From: Natrialbaceae archaeon
Lineage (GTDB): Archaea; Halobacteriota; Halobacteria; Halobacteriales; Natrialbaceae
DNA length: 22,261 nucleotides
Direction: 5' to 3'
NCBI GenBank assembly: GCA_003552325.1
Contig: PUKM01000043.1
Coordinates: forward strand, 1-22,261
Shown here: positions 14,956-22,097 of the stretch, one piece after another
How positions within the stretch are numbered: the stretch's first letter is position 1
Layout: each line of letters starts with the position of its first letter
The notes under the pieces: generated by a model
Told to the model about the DNA's origin: nothing
Database searches by the model: none
The model's input: only the letters and a program-made list of their open reading frames with translations
Translations under genes and position numbers: made by a program

Positions 14956-15954
14956 TTAGCCTCCGTGTTCCCCTTCGATGTTCGGATCCAGCGAGTCCCG
15001 GAGCCAGTCTCCGAGGAGGTTGATCCCGATCACTGCCAGGACGATGCCGATACCCGGAATCGTCGCGATCCACCACTGCGTGCTGAGATAGGCCTGTCCC
15101 TGTTGGATCTCATAGCCCCACGAGAGCGTCGTCCCCGAAAAGCCCAGGTACGAGAGGGAACTCTCGAGCAGGATGATCGCGGCGACCTGAATCGTCGCCA
15201 GCACGATCACTGGTGTCAGGCTGTTTGGCAGGACGTGGGTCACGAGAATACGGCGGTTGCTCGCGCCCATGCTGCGTGCGGCTTTCACGTACTCTTCTGA
15301 GCGTATCGCCATCGCTTCCCCCCTCGCCACCCGGGCGAACCACACCCAGGTCACGAGGGCAACGACAATGGTAACCGATCCCGGTAAGATCATGTACTCT
15401 GGCATATCCTCTGCGAAGCCGGCCATCACGATCGGGTCGGGAATGGGTATCGTCGCCGCGCCCAACACCCCAATGAGTGCAACGGCCAGGACGAGTGAAG
15501 GGAACGCGAGCATGATGTCGGCAACCCGCATCATGGAATCATCGACACGCCCGCCGTAGTACCCGGCGATGAGACCGAACGGGACCCCCATGAGGACAGC
15601 CAGCCCCGTGCCGAAGAACCCGACGAGCAACGACGTTCGAGCGCCATAGAGGAACTTCGAGTAGATGTCTTCACCGACGTTGTTCGTCCCAAGGAGGTGT
15701 TCGGTGGTCGGTTCGACGGTGTACTCGACGCGTTCACCCTCCTGGGCGATTTCAGTGTCATAGGTAATGCCGAGTGGTGGATAGGAGTTGCCCTGATCAT
15801 CCCAGTAGCGGGACGTGGTTGGATCGTGGGTGGCGAGGATCGGCGCGAACAGTGCCAGAAATAGGATGAGGATCAGCAACCCAAGGCCGACTTTCGCCAA
15901 CAAACTCTGGTGGAACTCACGTTTGAGACTGGCTTTCAGACGTTCAGGGATCAT
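14956..15954 (-). CDS. dppC: Dipeptide/oligopeptide-type ABC transporter permease C, operon 2
   Basis: The 332-residue membrane subunit starts MIPERLKASLKREFHQSLLA, then a first helix at about 22-43 and an outside loop holding TTSRYWDDQGNSYPPLGITY. The conserved TTEHLLGTNNVGEDIYSKFL follows. The EAA loop SEEYVKAARSMGASNRRILV and LPNSLTPVIVLATIQVAAII match the operon-1 copy, as does ESSLSYLGFSGTTLSWG. The DPNIEGEHGG C-terminus is also shared (DPGLEGEHGGGM in operon 1). The start overlaps the permease B stop by four bases (ATGA), so the two subunits are translationally coupled. In operon 1 the equivalent junction is a 46-base gap. Confidence 0.94.
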   Translation of the reverse strand: MIPERLKASLKREFHQSLLAKVGLGLLILILFLALFAPILATHDPTTSRYWDDQGNSYPPLGITYDTEIAQEGERVEYTVEPTTEHLLGTNNVGEDIYSKFLYGARTSLLVGFFGTGLAVLMGVPFGLIAGYYGGRVDDSMMRVADIMLAFPSLVLAVALIGVLGAATIPIPDPIVMAGFAEDMPEYMILPGSVTIVVALVTWVWFARVARGEAMAIRSEEYVKAARSMGASNRRILVTHVLPNSLTPVIVLATIQVAAIILLESSLSYLGFSGTTLSWGYEIQQGQAYLSTQWWIATIPGIGIVLAVIGINLLGDWLRDSLDPNIEGEHGG

Positions 15955-16940
15955 TGTGCTGCCACCTTTGGATTGAGCTTTGCATACAGCGCGTCGACGC
16001 AGATGTTGATCAACACGAACGAAATGGCGATAAAGACGACGACGCCCTGGAGCAACGGCCAGTCACGGTTATTCACTGCGGCAATGAAGCGGTCACCGAG
16101 TCCGGGCCAGGAAAAGACGATTTCGGTGATGACTGCCCCGCCGATCAGCGTCCCCAGTTGTAAGCCGAGCACGGTGATGATCGGAATCATCGTGTTCCGA
16201 AGCACGTGTTTGTACCTGATGAGAACCCCAGGTAATCCCTTTGCCTCCGTCGCCGTCACGTAGGGCTTTCCGAGTTCGTCGATCATCCCACTTCTGGTAA
16301 GGCGAGTGATCAGGGCCGTGAAATACGTCCCCAGTGCCACCGCTGGAAGGATGATATGATGGAACCAGGTAATGAGCGGGCCGAGGTGGAACGTGGTGAG
16401 GGCGATCCAGATCGAATCATGGAACGCCACGGGGCGACGCCCAGTCGGGAACAACCCAAGTTGGACGCTGAGTATCAGGATCAACATCAGACCGAGCCAG
16501 AAGTTCGGGGTACTGATCCCGACTAACGAACCGATCGTTGCCCCATAATCTGCCGGTTCGTTCCGCCTTGTCGCACTGACGACACCCAACGGAATCGAGA
16601 TGATGAGGGCCACGATCGTGGCGGCAAACGCCAGTTCGAGCGTTGCCGGCACCCGCTCGAGCACCATTGGAAGAACGGGGCGACTGGATTGATATGAAAA
16701 GCCAAAATCACCGACGACGATCCCCTGGAGATAATCGAGGTACTGGATGTACATCGGTTGGTCGAGTCCCAGGTCTTCTCTGACCTGCTGGCGTAACTCT
16801 TCACCAGCAGCTTGATCTAGAATGAGGTTGACGGGGTCCCCAGGTGAAACGGCCCGTAACGCGAACATCACCGTGATCACCCCCCATATCACGAACACGC
16901 CCTGCAGGAGTCGGCGAACCAGAAATTTTCCGAAAGTCAT
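15951..16940 (-). CDS. dppB: Dipeptide/oligopeptide-type ABC transporter permease B, operon 2
   Basis: The 329-residue membrane subunit has MTFGKFLVRRLLQGVFVIWG at the start, RAVSPGDPVNL after the first helix and STPNFWLGLMLILIL in the middle. The EAA loop GKPYVTATEAKGLPGVLIRY, then KHVLRNTMIPIITVLGLQLG and FSWPGLGDRF follow. The open frame continues to a GTG at 16973, but I choose the ATG at 16940. It makes the protein the same length as the operon-1 permease B and aligns the two N-termini (MTFGKFLVRRLLQG against MSQYQFILRRLLQG). The upstream extension has no counterpart in the paralogue and overlaps a TATA-rich element. The gap to the binding-protein gene is 88 bases, against 21 in operon 1. 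Confidence 0.93.
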   Translation of the reverse strand: MTFGKFLVRRLLQGVFVIWGVITVMFALRAVSPGDPVNLILDQAAGEELRQQVREDLGLDQPMYIQYLDYLQGIVVGDFGFSYQSSRPVLPMVLERVPATLELAFAATIVALIISIPLGVVSATRRNEPADYGATIGSLVGISTPNFWLGLMLILILSVQLGLFPTGRRPVAFHDSIWIALTTFHLGPLITWFHHIILPAVALGTYFTALITRLTRSGMIDELGKPYVTATEAKGLPGVLIRYKHVLRNTMIPIITVLGLQLGTLIGGAVITEIVFSWPGLGDRFIAAVNNRDWPLLQGVVVFIAISFVLINICVDALYAKLNPKVAAQ

Positions 16941-16972
16941 CGACGTCTGTGCAAAGTAACTCCGCTTGCCCA

Positions 16973-16995
16973 CAATATACTTTCGTTATATACTG
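16973..16995 (-). promoter_or_regulatory. Possible internal promoter before permease B of operon 2
   Basis: The minus strand holds GTATATAAC followed about 12 bases on by AGTATATTG. These are two TATA-like elements in the 88-base gap between the binding-protein and permease genes. They lie about 35-54 bases before the ATG at 16940, so a transcript would have a short leader. No similar element is present at the operon-1 junction. Confidence 0.35.
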
Positions 16996-17028
16996 CGGTG
17001 AAAACGGAAACTGAACGGTCTATACGCC

Positions 17029-18669
17029 TTAGTTCATGTCCCACACGAAGATACTTTCATCCTCGCGTGGGTCCCAGTCGATGGCGTCGTTAATCCCGTA
17101 GATCCCTTCCTGCTGGTGGAGGAACACCCACGGGGCCTTCTCTCGAGCCATTTCGTTGATGTCCATCAACAGGGCTTCACGCTCGTCGGGGTCCTCTTCG
17201 ACCTGGCTCGCGGCGAGAGCCTCATCGAGTTCCTCATCCCGGAAGTTCTGGACACCGCCACCTTCCATGAAGAAGCCAGCCATCCCGTAGTCAGCGTCAC
17301 CAGTAATGACACCCCAACCGATGAGATAAAACGGCACTTCACCGTCGTCGACACCCGCCGAGTTCGCGTCGGACACCTCGGGGAACTCGACGATGTCCGC
17401 CTCACAGTCGACGTTTGGCAGATCATCGATCATGTCCGCGGCGAGTTGACCGACTTCTGCGTCGTTCAGATACCGCCCCTCGGGAACGGTGAGGGTGATT
17501 TCCACACCGGCGTGGCCGCTGTCCTCGACGAGTTCTTCGGCTTGCTCGAGGTCGTGTGGATACGGATCGAGGTCGGGATTATAGCCGTTGACCTCCGGTG
17601 GCGTCGGTTGACTCATCGGTGCGCCGTAGCCGCTGAGCACGGTATTGATGATTTCCTCGTTGTCCACGGCGTAGTTCATTGCCTGACGGAACTCCTCGCT
17701 GTCGAACGGCTCGTGCTCGTTTTTCATCACGAGGAAGATGTTTCGGAAGGTGGTGACCTCACGAATATCGAGTTCGTCCTCGTCACGAACGTCTGGAACC
17801 TCGTCGGGCAGCACGTTGTCGATCAGCTGTGACTCGCCGGTACGGAGTGCACTGACACGGCCACTCGACTCGCCGTCACCGTTGAAGATAACCTGTTCGA
17901 AGTCAGGAACGTCACCCCAGTAATCGTCGAACGGTTCGAGAACGATCTGGACGTCGGGTTCGAAGTCAACGACTTCGAACGGGCCGGTCCCGTTGAAGAT
18001 CTCCTCGTCGTCGCCGACGATGGCACCTTCGGAGGTTTCCTGTTCTTCGGTCCATGCTTCGTTCATCGCGCGGGCGTAGTTTCCGAACTCGAACTCTGCT
18101 AAGTCGGGTGCACCGGAGTATTCGATGGTGAGTTCGTAGTCGCCCGTTGCTTCAGCACCCTCGATCGACCCGAGCCCGGCGACCTGATCAGATGCCGGGC
18201 CGACGTCGGGGTTGATCTGGCGTTCCATCGTGTAGGCGATGTCGCTCGCCATGAGCTCGTCGCCGTTGTGGAACATGACCCCTTCCTGAATCTCGAGTTC
18301 GACTGAACCATCACCGGTGTGTTCCCAGTCAGTAACGATTCGAGGTTCGATCCCTTCCCCGGGGACGAAGTCGAACAATGGTTCATACACGTGGTCGTAC
18401 ACATTGAAATACGGGCCCGTGATGTGATCGACTGGGTCGACGACGTCTGGGAACTCACCCTGGGTGATGACAATCTCGTCGAAATCATCCTGATCGAGGG
18501 CATCGTCGTCGTCGCCGTCATCGGCGTCTCCGTTTTCATCGTCGTCTTCGGTCGGGTCGTCATCTGGGTCACCCAGACAACCGGCCAGACCCACGATACC
18601 CGTCGTGACACCTGCACCGGTCAGTTGAAGCACCTTCCGTCGGTTAGTTTCATTGTCATCGCTGCGCAT
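17029..18669 (-). CDS. Family-5 extracellular solute-binding lipoprotein, operon 2
   Basis: The 546-residue protein carries a Tat signal (ETNRRKVLQLTG, RR at 10-11) and lipobox LAGC with Cys31, then a long Asp/Glu-rich linker (about 33-65). Family-5 features are GEFPDVVDPVDHITGPYFN, YDHVYEPLFDFVPGEGIEPR, FHNGDELMASDIAYTMERQI and DSEEFRQAMNYAVDNEEII, and the protein ends DESIFVWDMN. The open frame reaches a GTG at 18684, but the ATG at 18669 is preferred. It lies 24-31 bases from a TATA-like TATTAATA (18693-18700) and still contains the full signal peptide. It is the first gene of operon 2 and is clearly diverged from the operon-1 binding protein, so the two importers probably differ in substrate range. 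The substrate is unknown. Confidence 0.92.
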   Translation of the reverse strand: MRSDDNETNRRKVLQLTGAGVTTGIVGLAGCLGDPDDDPTEDDDENGDADDGDDDDALDQDDFDEIVITQGEFPDVVDPVDHITGPYFNVYDHVYEPLFDFVPGEGIEPRIVTDWEHTGDGSVELEIQEGVMFHNGDELMASDIAYTMERQINPDVGPASDQVAGLGSIEGAEATGDYELTIEYSGAPDLAEFEFGNYARAMNEAWTEEQETSEGAIVGDDEEIFNGTGPFEVVDFEPDVQIVLEPFDDYWGDVPDFEQVIFNGDGESSGRVSALRTGESQLIDNVLPDEVPDVRDEDELDIREVTTFRNIFLVMKNEHEPFDSEEFRQAMNYAVDNEEIINTVLSGYGAPMSQPTPPEVNGYNPDLDPYPHDLEQAEELVEDSGHAGVEITLTVPEGRYLNDAEVGQLAADMIDDLPNVDCEADIVEFPEVSDANSAGVDDGEVPFYLIGWGVITGDADYGMAGFFMEGGGVQNFRDEELDEALAASQVEEDPDEREALLMDINEMAREKAPWVFLHQQEGIYGINDAIDWDPREDESIFVWDMN

Positions 18670-18692
18670 ACTTCTGTTCAGCACGCCTATAG

Positions 18693-18700
18693 TATTAATA
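18693..18700 (-). promoter_or_regulatory. TATA-like box of importer operon 2
   Basis: TATTAATA lies 24-31 bases before the ATG at 18669, within the AT-rich divergent region 18690-18740. It supports the shorter start for the binding protein and a leaderless message. Confidence 0.5.
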
Positions 18701-18727
18701 TGTGGTGGTATTCAGACTCAAATATTT

Positions 18728-18736
18728 TTTATAAAA
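18728..18736 (+). promoter_or_regulatory. TATA-like box, probably for the SAMP2-like gene
   Basis: TTTATAAAA lies about 70-78 bases before the ATG at 18806, which would give a leader of roughly 45 bases. No better TATA box occurs at the leaderless distance. An upstream in-frame ATG at 18746 would sit too close to this box to be transcribed from it. Confidence 0.35.
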
Positions 18737-18805
18737 TGAAGCAATTTGTGTGCCGCCAGCCATCTGGGGCGATGCGGTCAAGTTGTTCTGGAAAGTCAAT
18801 CGGGT

Positions 18806-19033
18806 ATGGAAACGATAACCGTGGATGTCAAAGGTGAGGGGACGCATAAACTCGAGCGGTCAGCGCTCGAGACTGCTGGTGAAGTGGGGTCACTCACGTA
18901 CACCGACGTCCTGACCCATCTCGAGTTGAGCCCACACGAAGTGAGTGTCCTGGTCGACGGCCGACCGGTACCGGAAGATCAACCGGTCGAAGCCGAACAC
19001 ATGACGGTCTTGCGGCTGATCAAGGGCGGATGA
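18806..19033 (+). CDS. samp2: SAMP2-like ubiquitin-like small archaeal modifier protein
   Basis: The 75-residue protein has a beta-grasp (ubiquitin-like) pattern and ends in the exposed Gly-Gly needed for adenylation and conjugation. The C-terminal half, LSPHEVSVLVDGRPVPEDQP then LRLIKGG, is nearly the same as I remember for Haloferax volcanii SAMP2 (HVO_0202). SAMP2 is attached to protein lysines through the E1-like UbaA and also donates sulphur for tRNA thiolation; these roles are known for the homologue and inferred here. The lysine before the terminal Gly-Gly (RLIKGG) corresponds to the one that can form SAMP2 chains in Haloferax. The longer frame from 18746 adds 20 residues unlike any SAMP, so I use the ATG at 18806. 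It converges with the NYN-domain gene after 45 bases. Confidence 0.88.
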   Translation: METITVDVKGEGTHKLERSALETAGEVGSLTYTDVLTHLELSPHEVSVLVDGRPVPEDQPVEAEHMTVLRLIKGG

Positions 19034-19078
19034 GCACCGTTACTACCGCTGATATGAACAAACGGACGGAGACTCGAG

Positions 19079-19576
19079 TTACAGCAGGTAGGTTTCTGAA
19101 TCCCCGGCCAAGTCCTCGAAATCGTCGGCTGCGTCGATGAGCTCCTCGGCCGTCGAGGCCTCGAACGCCATCACTTCGACTTTCACACCTTCGTGACGGA
19201 GGTGTGAACAGAGTCGCGAAAAGTCACCGTCTCCAGTACAGAGCACGACGGTATCGACGTGATTCGCGAGTGTGACCGCGTCGAGGCTCATCCCGACGTC
19301 CCAGTCGGCTTTTTTCGTCCCATCGGAAAATCGCTTGATGTCTTTGATTTTTGTTTCGAAGCCGATATCGAAGAGGGCGTCGAAAAACGTCTCTTCTTCT
19401 GGCGAATCGGCCCTGATCACGTATGCGATCGCCCGCGTCAACTGTCGGCCGTCGACGGCCCCCTCGAGGAGTGAGGCATAATCGATGTTCCGGCTGTAGA
19501 TGCTTTGGGCTGTGTGATAGAGATTCTGTGCGTCGACCAACACGGCGACGCGTTGACCGGGGTGGATGTCAGTCAT
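19079..19576 (-). CDS. NYN-domain (LabA/DUF88-type) putative nuclease
   Basis: The 165-residue single-domain protein has the NYN fold pattern, a PIN-like metal-dependent nuclease fold. The first strand VAVLVDAQNLY carries Asp15 and Asn18. KKADWDVGMSLDA gives acidic residues 91, 93 and 99, and VVLCTGDGDFSRLC gives Asp116 and Asp118. These are the expected metal-binding positions of LabA/DUF88 proteins. HEGVKVEVMAFEASTAEELI then completes the typical C-terminal strand-helix unit. Related proteins are linked to RNA processing or decay, but haloarchaeal members are uncharacterised as far as I know. It lies downstream of the HtpX gene on the same strand after 139 bases. A GTTTTC element 25-30 bases before the ATG suggests its own promoter, and GGGGGAT abuts the start. 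Confidence 0.85.
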   Translation of the reverse strand: MTDIHPGQRVAVLVDAQNLYHTAQSIYSRNIDYASLLEGAVDGRQLTRAIAYVIRADSPEEETFFDALFDIGFETKIKDIKRFSDGTKKADWDVGMSLDAVTLANHVDTVVLCTGDGDFSRLCSHLRHEGVKVEVMAFEASTAEELIDAADDFEDLAGDSETYLL

Positions 19577-19690
19577 ATCCCCCTCTCTGTGGGCCAGTGT
19601 GAAAACCGCTTCCTTCGGTGTAAAGGGCTGTGGTGGGTAGCAGGATAGTGAGTCACCAGGAAATCACCCACCTCGAGCGAACCCGGATAG

Positions 19691-19707
19691 GCAGTCTCAC
19701 AGACTGC
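19691..19707 (-). terminator. Perfect hairpin just after the HtpX stop codon
   Basis: GCAGTCT, a three-base loop, then AGACTGC form a 7-bp perfect stem 9-25 bases after the TGA of the protease gene. On the minus strand no T-run follows directly, so it is not a classic intrinsic terminator. It may mark or protect the 3' end of the htpX transcript. Confidence 0.4.
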
Positions 19708-19715
19708 GGATTTTC

Positions 19716-20546
19716 TCAGTTCCGAAGTCGACCGATCCGCTTTTCCATCGGTGGGTGCGTGGCGAGAATCCGCTGCATTAGGCTCCGGTCACTGTTCACG
19801 ATACACATCGCACTGACGTTGTCGTCGACAGCAGATTCCCGACCCTCGCCGGCCTGAGAGAGTTTCTCGAGGGCGCGTGCGAGCGGTTCGCCACTGCCGA
19901 TGGCCTGGCTGGCATCCTCGTCGGCGACGTACTCGCGGTACCGGCTGAGAGCGAGGATGAACAGTTGCACCAGGAACTGAGCGGCGAGCAGGGCGACGTA
20001 CGAGAGGATGAACGTCGCGATGTTGTTCTCGCCCATCGCGCGAACGGCGAACATCGCGGCATAGCCGACAACGATCCCGATCGAGCTCCCGATCACCATC
20101 ATCACGGTGTCGCGGTTATCCAGGTGAGCGAGTTCGTGGGCGATGACGCCCTCGAGTTCGTCACGCTCGAGGATCTGCATAAGCTCGGTCGAGACGACGA
20201 CGATGCCGGCACCTCGACGGCCCGTTGCGAAGGCGTTGGGGACCCCCATTTCGGCGACCATCAGTCGGGGTTTCTCGAGGTTCATGTCCCGACAGAGTTT
20301 CTCGGTCATGTGGTGGACTTCCTGGTAGCGCCCGGACTCGGGCATGTCTTCAGCACCAACGCTTCTGACGGCCATCCACCGGCCGAGTTTGTACTGGACC
20401 GCCGGGATGAGGACGACACCGATAGCGAGGATGGGCACGATGCCGAACGGTAGAACCTCGGCGAGGAAGAACGCGGCGAGCACGTAAAACCCGAACAGCA
20501 ACGTGCCGACCACGGCCATCCTGAGCTTCAGTTGCAGATTATTCAT
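19716..20546 (-). CDS. htpX: HtpX-like M48 family membrane zinc metalloprotease
   Basis: The 276-residue membrane protease has two N-terminal hydrophobic segments (about 10-30 and 33-50) and the zinc motif HELAH at 137-141 in GVIAHELAHLDNRDT. Two more membrane segments follow (about 148-170 and 176-200), then SRYREYVADEDA, where Glu205 is the likely third zinc ligand. PNAFATGRRGAGIVVVST (103-120) is the typical HtpX substrate-strand region, and the C-terminal ATHPPMEKRIGRL is also a family mark. HtpX degrades misfolded membrane proteins in bacteria and is often stress-linked; this role is inferred here. TTTAAG (20573-20578) lies 27-32 bases before the ATG, supporting the start and a leaderless message. 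The family call is firm. Confidence 0.94.
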   Translation of the reverse strand: MNNLQLKLRMAVVGTLLFGFYVLAAFFLAEVLPFGIVPILAIGVVLIPAVQYKLGRWMAVRSVGAEDMPESGRYQEVHHMTEKLCRDMNLEKPRLMVAEMGVPNAFATGRRGAGIVVVSTELMQILERDELEGVIAHELAHLDNRDTVMMVIGSSIGIVVGYAAMFAVRAMGENNIATFILSYVALLAAQFLVQLFILALSRYREYVADEDASQAIGSGEPLARALEKLSQAGEGRESAVDDNVSAMCIVNSDRSLMQRILATHPPMEKRIGRLRN

Positions 20547-20572
20547 ACAGTCACGAGTTGGCTACTCAGACT

Positions 20573-20578
20573 CTTAAA
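20573..20578 (-). promoter_or_regulatory. TATA-like box for htpX
   Basis: CTTTAAGAG on the minus strand places TTTAAG 27-32 bases before the ATG at 20546, the leaderless distance. Confidence 0.5.
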
Positions 20579-20632
20579 GTCAGCGGGACAGTCCAGTACG
20601 GACGCACGTGGTGAGCGTCTACTTTGGTTCGA

Positions 20633-21451
20633 CTATCGATTGGTCTCGAGCCAGTCAACAGCAAAGTCCACGAGCGCCGGTTGTGAGACCAGCCGTCCCG
20701 TTCCGGCCCCCACGCTCCCTCGCGTGTACGATTCAGGAGCGGCTGTTTCGAACGCGTCGCCGATTGTCGCAAAGTCGCTATCGTCGGTCTCGAGGTCACG
20801 GTACTCGACGAGTTTTCGTTCGCCGTCCTCGAGGACGGGTGCGATGTTCGTCGTTTCTGGAAGATCGAGTGCCGCACGGTGCTCCGCCAGATGGAGTGAG
20901 GTGTTCGAGCGATGGTCGATACCAAGGAGGAGGATCGATCCCTCGAGGTCGTAAACCCGAGCCAGCGGGGAGTCCTCGCCGAGACCGAAATCGAAGGCGT
21001 GGTCGTCGATGATGGTTTCGGCATTCGCTCCCCAGGCCGCGAACGAAAGGGATGGATGGCGGCTCCGGTGAACCCCCGGATAGCTGCGAAAACACTCGGG
21101 GACGACCCCGACACCGCGCGTGGGCGTCGTCTCAGGCCGATACGCGGGTCGACTTTTCGTGACCGTCTCGATCCATCCCTCGGGAATCGGTGGGTTCGAC
21201 CAGTGGGCTGGGTTCGAGTATTGGCCCGAGTGCGTCGGCATGACCAGCGTTCCCTCGGGGGTGAGTACCTCGAGCAACGCGTCAACGACCGTTTGCGCGT
21301 CGACACACACCCAACCAATGGAACTGAGCGACGTGTGGACAATGACGGTTTCACCCGCGTTCAGCCCGAGGGTCCGAAAGTCTGCCACCAGGTCGTCGAC
21401 CGTGATGGGGCCACCCCTCTTCTCGATCACGGCCGCTTCGTCGATATCCAT
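20633..21451 (-). CDS. AAC(3)/YokD-like acetyl-CoA-dependent N-acetyltransferase family protein
   Basis: The 272-residue soluble protein matches the Antibiotic_NAT family. Shared features are VIVHTSLSSIGWV (36-48), LTPEGTLVMPTHSGQYSNPA (63-82), VPECFRSYPGVHRSRHPSLS (117-136) with FAAWG, and a TSLHLAEHRA segment (184-193). His132, His187 and Glu190 sit at positions conserved in the family around the acetyl-transfer site. Named members acetylate aminoglycosides at N3, but many chromosomal relatives (YokD, FrbF types) have other or unknown amine substrates. Archaea resist aminoglycosides through their ribosome, so a resistance role is unlikely; that is inference. A TATA-like GAATACTG lies about 27-34 bases before the ATG. 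The gene is divergent from the RDD gene and the sequence looks full length. Confidence 0.86.
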   Translation of the reverse strand: MDIDEAAVIEKRGGPITVDDLVADFRTLGLNAGETVIVHTSLSSIGWVCVDAQTVVDALLEVLTPEGTLVMPTHSGQYSNPAHWSNPPIPEGWIETVTKSRPAYRPETTPTRGVGVVPECFRSYPGVHRSRHPSLSFAAWGANAETIIDDHAFDFGLGEDSPLARVYDLEGSILLLGIDHRSNTSLHLAEHRAALDLPETTNIAPVLEDGERKLVEYRDLETDDSDFATIGDAFETAAPESYTRGSVGAGTGRLVSQPALVDFAVDWLETNR

Positions 21452-21567
21452 ACCTCGGCGTCGAGCGCACAGGTGATCAGTATTCGGGGACCGTCTGGGG
21501 AATCCCCCGAGAGGCCCCGTCTGGAGCCAGCGCGTTTCGTGCAGTGGCGAGAGCGGTGCAGAAAGTA

Positions 21568-21573
21568 CTTATC
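21568..21573 (+). promoter_or_regulatory. TATA-like box for the RDD-family gene
   Basis: CTTATC lies 22-27 bases before the ATG at 21595. It favours that ATG over the in-frame GTG at 21544, which would lie upstream of the box. Confidence 0.4.
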
Positions 21574-21594
21574 ATCCCTCGAACAGGCTACTAC

Positions 21595-22029
21595 ATGGCC
21601 AGTCATCACTCGAGCACTGGAAACCCAGCCGGGTTGCTACTGCGAGCCGTCGCGTGGTTTCTGGATGGAATCGTTGTCGTCGTGTGTACTGTCGCGCTGG
21701 TGCTGTTGTTTTTCGCCCTCGGTTTCTTTCCAGCGAACCCAAACGAAGGAGTGGTTGGGCTCTTTGGGCTCCTCGTTTCGATGGCGTATTACGCGGGAAC
21801 GGAAGCACAGATGGACGCTACCCTGGGCAAACAGATCCTGGGGCTGCGTGTCCAAACCGTAGACGGGCGACCTTGCACTGCCGGTGGGGCCATCATGCGT
21901 AACCTGACGAAGGTCCTCGGGGGATCAGCACTCTTCCCAATTCTCGTGGCGATCGTGTTCGTCCTTTCGACGGAAAAGAACCAACGACTCGGCGACCTCT
22001 TTGGGGATACAGTGGTCGTTCACGCCTGA
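21595..22029 (+). CDS. RDD-family integral membrane protein
   Basis: The 144-residue protein has three hydrophobic segments (about 24-44, 52-68 and 110-125). The family pattern is present: Arg17 and Asp24 in LLLRAVAWFLDG, ATLGKQILGLRVQTVDG at 75-91, AIMRNLTK at 99-106 and RLGDLFGDTVVV at 131-142. RDD proteins are small membrane proteins of mostly unknown role; a few bacterial ones are proposed ion transporters. The frame extends to a GTG at 21544, but the ATG at 21595 fits the TATA spacing and starts just before the RDD domain. It is divergent from the acetyltransferase gene and converges with the ThuA-like gene. Confidence 0.85.
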   Translation: MASHHSSTGNPAGLLLRAVAWFLDGIVVVVCTVALVLLFFALGFFPANPNEGVVGLFGLLVSMAYYAGTEAQMDATLGKQILGLRVQTVDGRPCTAGGAIMRNLTKVLGGSALFPILVAIVFVLSTEKNQRLGDLFGDTVVVHA

Positions 22030-22097
22030 TCGTCTCCGTCTTTGGAACATCTCCCGATTCGCGTCTCGAGGCCACACGTCGGAACCCTCGAAGACCC

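Noticed and set aside
17116..17832. A 238-residue open frame antisense to binding protein 2
   Set aside because: It is a coding shadow of the binding-protein gene with no motif or promoter of its own.
18711..18723. A CAGACT-AAATA-like word shared by the upstream regions of both importer operons (also near 12363)
   Set aside because: The match is short and imperfect, and sits at very different distances from the two promoters, so a shared operator is not supported.
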